A stretch of 37,906 bases of DNA from Branchiostoma floridae. Taxonomy: Eukaryota; Chordata; Leptocardii; Amphioxiformes; Branchiostomatidae. This document shows, one piece after another, positions 29,766 to 37,906 of this stretch. The position numbers and the translations under genes were made by a program. A model generated the notes under the pieces. It was not told the DNA's origin and searched no databases. It saw only the letters and a program-made list of their open reading frames with translations. The DNA is taken from the NCBI RefSeq assembly GCF_000003815.2, contig NC_049991.1:21031735-21069640 (forward strand). The letters run 5' to 3'. Position 1 is the first letter of the stretch. Each line of letters begins with the position of its first letter.

Positions 29766-30448
29766 TTTTTTTACAAGACTTACCAGATTCTGACTGTGTG
29801 CGAACAGCAAAACCCACGGCACTCATAATGGTCTTGACACATGATAGGTAAGGGATAGATAGGGATTGCTGTGAAAAATGCTGCTATCTTGCTACCGAAA
29901 GGATGTCTTAGAATAATTGTTAGATCCTTGACACCTGTTGCTTCCATCATAGTCTGCATGAAAATTCACACCTCACCTTAGCTCACCTCAACTCTCTTAT
30001 ACTGTAAATGCATTTAAGTTCGTGGGGATTTAATTTCGCGGTATCGGGAAAGGGGACTTTTCGTGGTGGTTTTAATTTCGCGGTATCACCATGCACTGTA
30101 GTCTCTTATTGCCATAAAAAAATGTTCGCGGTGGTTTTAAGTTCGCGGTGAAGTGGCCACCGTAAAAACCGCGAACATAAAACCACCGCGAACATTTCTG
30201 CATTTACAGTATATCTCGTGACGTCTGGATTGGTTGTTTAGGCACCATGACGACTGTTCCATTGAAAATTATACGGCATTGAAATTGTACAACAGCCTAG
30301 AACTAATGTGTCTGCGCCATTACCAAAATCGAGCGCTTGTTGAAAACAGCGCCCTTTCTATTATGCGTGGTTAGATGGGTATTAGTACAGGGACTGGCAC
30401 AAAACTGGCATTTCTTTTTTAGGAAAAACTAACAGGAAAAAGATCAGT
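29766..30448 (+). repeat. Dispersed/duplicated repeat, copy with MITE insertion
   Basis: Aligns with about 32550-33008 through agattctgactgtgtgcgaa, ggatgtcttagaataattgt, ttggttgtttaggcaccatg and actggcacaaaactggcatt. The extra length is the MITE at 30002-30209. Confidence 0.85.
30002..30209. mobile_element. TA-flanked palindromic MITE (TTCGCGG family), copy 3
   Basis: Ends CTGTAAATGCATTTAAGTTC and TCTGCATTTACAG with TA on each side (30000-30001, 30210-30211). The paralogous sequence near 32767 lacks it, giving an empty site with a single TA-rich target. Confidence 0.9.
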
Positions 30449-32549
30449 TATTGGTCATATTTTGTCTTTTGAATAAATACCCGGTCGGCAGTGTAACGGA
30501 CTTCCCTGAAAAGACGGATAATATTTTTCATCAAGCTCTTTAGTCTTACTTTAGGTCAAGTATACTAGTAAGGCATCATACATGTAATGTCATTCATAGC
30601 ATGGCTAAAATGTAAGCCTTTGGTCTACCGGTCCAGATATAAGGTTAGGCATTTTTTATTACTATTGACTGTCCATGAAAAAATTGCATGCTACAATATA
30701 CAGTCAAACCTGTCCTGAGCAACCACTCGAGGGACTGAGCAAAAATGGTTGCTGAGGACAGGCGGTTCCTCCTGACAAGTTGGTTGGTTGGCGAAAAAAA
30801 ATAATACTGTTTGCATGATATACACCTTTCAGTTAGTTCCACAGGAAACATATCTATAACAGATACACACAGTTTTTAATCTCCAAGCTGTTATGTAAAC
30901 AAACTTTTAAAAAACATTGTTTAACAATCAAAGCTGAGTTTGTCTAACAATCAAACATGGTTTGTTTTGTGGTTGTCTGTTTCTTGAACATCCCAAATAA
31001 GTGCTTTCAATCTTTCTATGAGCATGTCAAAAGTCCCACTGATAATTATTTTGCTCGGTGCACATTGTTAAGGTAGTCAGGAGGTATGCCTGAGCAAGAT
31101 TTCTTTCCGAAAAATAACCATCAATGTTATAATTAGTAGATATGTACTTCTATTTTTATAATATAACAGACTTGGCCATCAAATGTTGCTATTTGTTGGT
31201 CAAGTTTCAAGGTCAAAGCAGCTGTCTCAAATTAAACAAAAATTTCAAACTCTTTACAGCTTTTCAAACTTGACATCATTGGATAGGTCTTAGTGAAAGA
31301 AATAAAATGGTTTTTATTGCAAAAAAAACGGACATACTGTTAGAGAGCCATCAAAGGCCTGAAAATTACACCATATTTGCTCCGGATCAGCTAATTAAAT
31401 ATGCAGGATTACAATATCTCCGCAGTCATACACGATACAAGGAAAAAACTTGGTATACTGGGGCTTTGTAACATGCTGAATTGAACTTTGGCCATGAAAT
31501 TTACATATCTAATTCAGAAATGATAAATAATCCTGAATAATTGAGTTCCAGGGGTAATAAAATCTAAGTCAGCTAATTAAATATGCAAAAACACCATATT
31601 TTCCCTCTCCTTGAAGATACAAGAACAAAACTTGGTATACGGAGGTTTTGGCACATGCCGAATACAAATCTGACTTCAAAATATCATTTTGATCTTTTTA
31701 CGACCTATAAAAATGGATTGCGTCACTACTACCACCACAATGTGATTATCGGAGCGACACGCCCCAAAAACTGTTCATCAAAACCAGGCAAAATGAATCT
31801 TATTTTGAAATATACCCTGTAAGGTAGAATGTCTCGCGCAGCCGCCTCGAATGGGTGCTATTTAGTGCTCCCAATTGCTGGTAGCGTAAGAGGTAATTAA
31901 AATTCGATAAGAAAAATTAAAAAAAATCAGCATTACAAGATATGACAAGATCCACGCACAGATCTTTCTAAATCACCATTATATACATTACTGTAAAGTA
32001 TCAACAACAATTGTCGAATTACAAGCGGGGCAAAACACTTTTCTGTCATTTCCCCCCAAATGGGCGTGGCCATATAGCTCTCTATCACATCATCATGACG
32101 TCATGTTAATTTGCATAAAGGTGATTTATGCAAAGGTACTTCCTAAAAGAAACTAAAGGCCCATGCATTATCCAAACATGATATTTTCATAACACCAAAA
32201 ACACCCCCAACGCCTCAGTTACCACTCTTTATGGCCTTAATATGCTTGACTGATATTCACTTTCATAAGGAAAAGAAGTTTCAAAGTCCAGGGTAACTGT
32301 GCCCAAATAACTCCACATATCTCGTAAAATGGCTTCTAGCTGCTGTCAATCAAGTTTGGTTGTTGATGGCAGGTTGAATGCCCCTTTGGGACTATCAAAA
32401 AGTGGTTACCCACTCCTGGGGCGATAGTAGTAGTGACTTACACTCTTGAAGAAGGAAAGGCACAAAAAAGAGAGAGACAGACAAACAATGCAGTCCCCAA
32501 ACGACAGGAAGAGCATGTACCCTAGTTCTCTGATGAATTTCTATGAAAC
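30449..32549. other. Intron/intergenic sequence with old repeats
   Basis: Two diverged direct copies about 180 bp apart at 31388-31800 share cagctaattaaatatgca and aacttggtata. At 30700-30800 an internal inverted pair (aacctgtcctgagcaacca / tggttgctgaggacagg) marks a small palindromic repeat. No exon could be supported. Confidence 0.4.
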
Positions 32550-33008
32550 AAAAACAAGACTTATACCAGATTCTGACTGTGTGCGAACAGCAAAACCCAC
32601 GGCACTCAAAATGGTCTTGACACATGATAGGTCGAGGATAGATAGGGATTGCTGTGAAAAATGCTGCTATCGAAAAGGATGTCTTAGAATAATTGTTAGA
32701 TCCTTGTCAGATGTTGCTTCCATCATAGCCTGCATGAAAATTCTCACCTCACCTCACCTCACCTATATATCCCATTACCTCTGGATTGGTTGTTTAGGCA
32801 CCATGACGACTATTCCATTGAAAATTCTACGGCATTGAAAATGTACAACAGCCTAGAACTAACGTGTCTGCGCCATTACCAAAATCAAGCGCCAGTTGAA
32901 AACAGCGCCCTCTCTATTATGTGTGGTTAGGTGGGTATTAGTACAGGGACTGGCACAAAACTGGCATTTCTTATTCAGGAAAAACTAACAGGAAAGAGAT
33001 CAGTTATT
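32550..33008 (+). repeat. Dispersed/duplicated repeat, uninterrupted copy
   Basis: Second copy of the 29.8-30.4 kb repeat, with a cacctcacctcacctc run where the other copy has the MITE. The open frame across it is shared only as repeat sequence. Confidence 0.85.
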
Positions 33009-33312
33009 TGTCTTTAAGAGGACACAGTTTGCTGATTTTGCTAATATTGAACAGTCAGCAGCCATGCCAAATGAGAAAAAGGGGAAGTGTGAAATAAAAT
33101 GAAATGTAGAATGTTACACCTCTGTTTCCTATTTGCATGCACATAAGTTGTTGATAATGAAAATGTTCTTCCAGTGTGCAGTTTCAACATACACATGTAT
33201 ACAGACGGTAACTTGCAGCACTCACAGAGACCTCTACACATGCTTTGCTCTCCAAAATAGTACTATAATAGGTCTGGACCTGGACCTAATCCTCTGGACA
33301 TGAACCATGGTG

Positions 33313-33450
33313 TCGTCCTTACCGTGGTGTCATATTGGCCTAGCAGTTATGCTGTTTGCCCTTGGGAAAGGCTCTTGACATTACATTCCTCACTTCGGTT
33401 AGGTGGAAATGGGTACCTGCATGTAACTGTGGTTATGTACATCCCTCTGA
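33313..33450 (+). repeat. Possible SINE remnant
   Basis: The string ggcctagcagttatgctgtt followed by cccttgggaaaggctcttga and aggtggaaatgggtacctg has the style of tRNA-derived SINEs of invertebrate deuterostomes. I cannot confirm A and B boxes. Confidence 0.35.
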
Positions 33451-33474
33451 TAGGACATACATAGACGGATGGGC

Positions 33475-33565
33475 AGACGGAAAGATGGATGGATAAATGG
33501 ATCATAAATTTGAATAAATAGATGGATCATGGATATATCAGAGATGGATGGATAAATAGATGCGT
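33475..33565. repeat. (GGAT)n-like microsatellite
   Basis: Degenerate gatggatggataaatggatc repeats. Confidence 0.75.
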
Positions 33566-33957
33566 GTGTACATATGGAATTTAGCCTGAGAACTATCCTC
33601 CATTGTAACCACTGGCTACTGACGTGGCAATACTTACTTAATCCTGTTCAATGTACCAAGTACTAATAGGGGGTGCCAAAGCAGAGGGCCAAAGTAAAAC
33701 AATTCCCAGGCTAGACTATTGAATTTATCTCTCCTCAAAACTTGCAAGAAATAATGTACAGCTTGTTTAAATTGTGGAATGGCTCAAAGTTTAACCTAAG
33801 ATTATAGATCAATCAGTCATGCCAGTGTCAGTAGCAACGTTAAATTCAGGCTCAAGGCAATGTAGCACATTAGTGTGCCAGACATTCTTCAGCATCACTT
33901 TGCATTTGCCAGTTTGTCTACCAAACTGCAACTTACTGTATACAGAATAACTGCTTT

Positions 33958-34799
33958 NNNNNNNNNNNNNNNNNNNNNNNNNNNNNNNNNNNNNNNNNNN
34001 NNNNNNNNNNNNNNNNNNNNNNNNNNNNNNNNNNNNNNNNNNNNNNNNNNNNNNNNNNNNNNNNNNNNNNNNNNNNNNNNNNNNNNNNNNNNNNNNNNNN
34101 NNNNNNNNNNNNNNNNNNNNNNNNNNNNNNNNNNNNNNNNNNNNNNNNNNNNNNNNNNNNNNNNNNNNNNNNNNNNNNNNNNNNNNNNNNNNNNNNNNNN
34201 NNNNNNNNNNNNNNNNNNNNNNNNNNNNNNNNNNNNNNNNNNNNNNNNNNNNNNNNNNNNNNNNNNNNNNNNNNNNNNNNNNNNNNNNNNNNNNNNNNNN
34301 NNNNNNNNNNNNNNNNNNNNNNNNNNNNNNNNNNNNNNNNNNNNNNNNNNNNNNNNNNNNNNNNNNNNNNNNNNNNNNNNNNNNNNNNNNNNNNNNNNNN
34401 NNNNNNNNNNNNNNNNNNNNNNNNNNNNNNNNNNNNNNNNNNNNNNNNNNNNNNNNNNNNNNNNNNNNNNNNNNNNNNNNNNNNNNNNNNNNNNNNNNNN
34501 NNNNNNNNNNNNNNNNNNNNNNNNNNNNNNNNNNNNNNNNNNNNNNNNNNNNNNNNNNNNNNNNNNNNNNNNNNNNNNNNNNNNNNNNNNNNNNNNNNNN
34601 NNNNNNNNNNNNNNNNNNNNNNNNNNNNNNNNNNNNNNNNNNNNNNNNNNNNNNNNNNNNNNNNNNNNNNNNNNNNNNNNNNNNNNNNNNNNNNNNNNNN
34701 NNNNNNNNNNNNNNNNNNNNNNNNNNNNNNNNNNNNNNNNNNNNNNNNNNNNNNNNNNNNNNNNNNNNNNNNNNNNNNNNNNNNNNNNNNNNNNNNNNN
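33958..34799. other. Assembly gap, 842 N
   Basis: Followed by a poly-T run. Exons of the secreted gene could lie inside. The long open frames spanning it are artefacts of N. Confidence 0.99.
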
Positions 34800-34924
34800 T
34801 TTTTTTTTTTTGGGAAAGCCGGAAATGACTTTGCAAAATAGGCGAGTACTAAAGTTGATAACTTATTCTATGATTGCATGCGGTAAGAAGAAACATTGGA
34901 GCAGTGTCAGAACAGTCATAGCTG

Positions 34925-35310
34925 TACTTTCCCTGTAGGTCTTGTACCTAAATACCCGTGCCTGTAGCCGGTACCATACCCGGTTCTTAAAAATAGTCTA
35001 GTGGATGGTACGGATCTGTTCCTGTACCTAAACAAACTAAATCATAGTGGGTTTTAAGACTACAGATAAGTGAATTCCAAATCAATGAGATAACATTTGT
35101 TATAAGCTTGCACTTGAAATTAAAAACAAACAAACTTTGTTTTGATGTTTAAATATGACATCATACAAAGATGACAGTTCATTACTAGTACTACAACAGT
35201 CAGTTGGCTATCTTTATAACTTACATATAATTGATCAAACTGTTTTGGTACATGTTCAGATCCGGACCTGTACCTTATAAACCTGTGTGCCTGTTCACAG
35301 CTCTATGTCC
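34925..35310 (-). repeat. Dispersed repeat with 'acctgtaccta' ends, copy 2
   Basis: Reverse-complement relative of 10488-10900: shares gtacctaaacaaactaaatc, gttttaagactacag and gatccggacctgtacctta blocks. Confidence 0.75.
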
Positions 35311-36603
35311 CTAACATACATGTAGGTCAGGCTTCAAATCCAAGTGTGCTTGAATATCGATACCTTGCAGTGAGATGGGCAGCAACTCCTCCTGTTAGAG
35401 AGAAGGTCACTTCAGCATAAGTTATAACTGTATTTATCTCTACTAGTGCACCTGTAATCATTGATAGTCACTCTAGCTGCCAGGTATATTGAATGGCCAC
35501 CACCTGGGTCCCTCTAATGGCAGTATTCAAAACTGTTAGTAATCCAATACATTGAGACTTCTAGTTTACCAACATCAATATTGACTGAAGGAAGACGCAG
35601 ATGAAACATCAACCTTATACATATGGACTTGTACTGTACAGGTATTAATAATGTATGGCTTGTTGGTCTGTATATATACCAGCTACCTACTGTATAGTTA
35701 CTGTAAATTCGCTGTACTTTTGTCGTGTCAATAAAGATTGTTTGTTATTGCTCGTTGGTCTGTATACTAGGTAAATGTAAGTACCTCGGATTTTGAAACC
35801 ATCATAATTACATTCGTCATTGTTCAATTATCAAATTGAAAACGTACTAATGCTAAACATCAGGGTTCTAAGACCGACCCGTTAAAGGCATCCAGAGCAG
35901 ACTTTATTGATGGCATCCTCTGGGAGCCCAAAAATGTATGCAAGCACGTGATGAAATTTTGATTTCATTCTGAAATGTTATTGATCAGCAAAGTTGAACA
36001 AATGACTGAACACACAGAGTATGGTATGCCGAACATAGACTCTTCCTTTTTGGTCGTCATCTACGTGAACCTGCTTGCCCTCGCTCCCTCACCTTCTACA
36101 CCTCTGTCCTATTTATGTTTCAACCATACCACAGGTGGGGGTTGAAATATCTTGCTTTTTCTGATTTTTTCTTCACTTCTCGCCCCTCGGAAGTGCCTCA
36201 CGAATGCGGGTGCCTGAGACTGAGGTTAGGCGCGTCGATCTGGACATTGACAGGAATTTACGACAGATTTCTCACCCACCTTCATTTTTTTAAATATTCC
36301 ATAGTGTTAATGGTAGAAAAATTACAACGGAAACATTTTAACTGAAATTTTACACTTACAATAAATAGATATATCATATAGAATTTATATATTAGCAAAT
36401 GGCATTCAACCCTCAGTAGACATGAATCATGACTTATTTTTGCATACTACAACTGTCACAAAAATACAGAAACCTACAACTCTACGTTTATCAAATTGTA
36501 GTTAACATCGTTGGCTAGGCTACGTAAAATGCAAAACTTCACGATCAATTTTGAATTGAATTCTAGTTTGAATTTTTATCTTGAATCCTATTGTCCTCAT
36601 CAG
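35311..36603. other. Intron sequence before cysteine-rich exons
   Basis: No exon supported. A gtcaataaagattgtttgtt string at about 35728-35747 resembles a retrotransposon 3' end. The rest is AT-rich. Confidence 0.35.
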
Positions 36604-36823
36604 CAACCCACGCCTTTGAGGTTCTCCGTACCGCAAACCAGCAGTATAAAGGAGTGGACTTCTTCGCCATCGAGGCGAGGCTGCCAGCTGACGGTCTGTC
36701 TGCCACTGAGGACTGGTGCAGGGACTACCAGAACCTCTGTGCTGGGTACGGACTGAGGCCGACCGGCTGTGGGGAGACGCTTGCAGTCCAGGGTGTGGGA
36801 TACAGCGACCCCGGCGCCATCCG
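36604..36823 (+). CDS. Cysteine-rich secreted module, exon A (partial gene)
   Basis: Acceptor GTCCTCATCAG, donor ATCCG|GTAGGT; 220 bp, phase 1 to 2. Encodes THAFEVLRTANQQYKGVDFF, AIEARLPADG, EDWCRDYQNLCAGYGLRPTG and ends SDPGAI. It joins in frame with the exon at 37433. The phase would also let it follow exon 1b directly. I do not recognise the domain; the cysteine spacing suggests an extracellular, disulphide-bonded fold, consistent with the upstream signal peptide. Confidence 0.83.
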
Positions 36824-37432
36824 GTAGGTTCTGGGATATGTGGAAAAGTCAAAGTGAACGCTGGTAGTAATGCATTCTTTCTTGTAATCTTTTTTTAAAA
36901 ATTTATCTGTACCATATAGGCTGGTCCTTTCAGTTTTAGAGAAACTGATTTCCAAGGGAGCCCTTCAACTTAACAATTAATAATCGATAATGATTAACGA
37001 TAATAACTTATCAACTCAAACACTAACAACTCAAAATCATTCATTACGGAAACTCATCACAACCATAATCATATGACTAGAACAGAACGAAACAGAAACA
37101 ATTTTCGACATCAAGCTCATTTAAGGAAAAAATCCTAGGTCATTTCTTCCTTTGATCAGAGGAGTCAGAGGTCAGATTGTAAGGCTCGTTTGAATATGAT
37201 TTTGTCGCTGGTTTAAGGGAATCTTTGCCATGGTGAAGCTTCTAAAGGAGCAAATATTTTGAGAGAGCTATGTATGTAATACTATTTTCTTGCAATGGGC
37301 ATGATGTCTTTTCTTGCATATGGTGTCTTTTTTTAGTTTTTTTTAGTTTTAGTTTTTATTTTGTAATGTAAAGGGGTCAAGTGTGACCAATTTTTGAGAT
37401 ATATGTTAGAAATGTTATAATTTTGTTTCCAG

Positions 37433-37704
37433 CTGCGTGAGTGAGTACAACTCCGACCCCTACATCAACAACGTGCTCGGCTGTCCCTCGTCTGGCAGTA
37501 GGTGTAGCTGTTGTGACGTGGCGAACTTGGCTTTCTCAGCCGGGGCTACATATCACAGGTGTTTCGGGTTTTACATATGTCACACCAGCTACTGCCATCG
37601 TCGGATACGCGTGAGTAAGCAAAGTCTGTACAGCACAGAAGCGGCCTTTCCTGCAGACGGGAGCGGAGACAGGATTGTGTACACTGTGTGCGCAGGCTCA
37701 GTGG
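37433..37704 (+). CDS. Cysteine-rich secreted module, exon B (partial gene)
   Basis: Acceptor TTTTGTTTCCAG, likely donor GTGG|GTAGGT; 272 bp, phase 2 to 1. Encodes CVSEYNSDPYINNVLGCPSS, CCDVANLAFSAGATY, FGFYICHTSYC and DRIVYTVCAGSV. Exons A and B together give a phase 1-1 cassette of about 164 residues with 12 cysteines, the layout expected of a shuffled extracellular module. The gene continues past the window. Confidence 0.85.
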
Positions 37705-37906
37705 GTAGGTCACGATAAATTGGTACTATAGACTATCAATCCACTCTACACAATATAGAGTTTCAAAGGAAATATTACATTTCAGATCATCAAGCTTTTC
37801 GAAATGCATCCGTCTCTTTGACACGAATTTAATTGTGGTGGTGGAAGTTGGTTCAAAATGATTTTGCGATAAAAGTTTCCCACGCCGCAAAATGGCAGAC
37901 TGACTA

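Noticed and set aside
32446-32838. 130-residue open frame
   Set aside because: It lies across a repeat whose other copy (29.8-30.4 kb) does not preserve the frame.
33875-34836. Two 313-317 residue open frames
   Set aside because: They consist almost wholly of N from the assembly gap.
1-37906. tRNA, rRNA or other structured RNA genes
   Set aside because: Visual search for tRNA B-box-like and cloverleaf patterns found nothing convincing; a dedicated scan (for example tRNAscan) would be needed to exclude them.

Overview
The window looks like intron-rich, repeat-laden animal nuclear DNA, most likely from a lancelet (Branchiostoma-type cephalochordate). That placement is an inference from three things: the dense mix of miniature inverted-repeat elements and CR1/L2-like retrotransposon ends, a chordate-like OGFOD3 gene, and a secreted F5/8 type C gene with extra cysteine-rich modules. 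No bacterial features (operons, Shine-Dalgarno sites, CRISPR) are present. There are two assembly gaps, 25882-25981 and 33958-34799.

Left third (about 485-9787, minus strand): a complete nine-exon gene for a single-pass membrane 2-oxoglutarate/Fe(II) oxygenase of the OGFOD3 family. It was reassembled by hand: all exon phases agree and give a 309-residue protein with an uninterrupted frame and an HxD...H...R active site. Its seventh intron is filled by a 52-bp minisatellite whose unit is a copy of the 3' end of exon 7 plus its splice donor, so the iron-binding peptide YWHPHIDK is encoded about 22 more times. A 5'-truncated CR1/L2-like retrotransposon splits that array. Exon 7 also has a partial copy 364 bp away, with a retrotransposon 3' fragment between the copies, which looks like a 99-bp target-site duplication. 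Two hAT-like MITEs with exact 8-bp target duplications lie in the 3' UTR region (66-453) and in intron 6 (4623-4901).

Middle (about 9788-21700): no convincing gene. It holds a dispersed 'acctgtaccta' repeat, a retrotransposon 3' end (11.1 kb), a nested repeat/MITE cluster (12.37-12.99 kb), a 5.4-kb higher-order tandem array made of two unit types, one with a (CA)n tract (13182-18600), a near-perfect hairpin (18571-18756) and a 112-bp x 5 tandem repeat (19.0-19.6 kb).

Right half (plus strand): a block carrying upstream sequence and a signal-peptide first exon is present twice (about 18815-21880 and 27345-28935). The first copy is followed by an exon encoding most of an F5/8 type C (discoidin-like) domain at 25463-25782. 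The second is followed, after a long intron and a gap, by two exons (36604-36823, 37433-37704) that form a phase 1-1, 12-cysteine module I do not recognise. These may be two tandem secreted, lectin-like paralogues or one gene with alternative first exons; the sequence alone does not decide. Three TA-flanked palindromic MITEs with TTCGCGG motifs lie in this half and in the middle, two of them inserted into repeats whose uninterrupted copies are also visible here.
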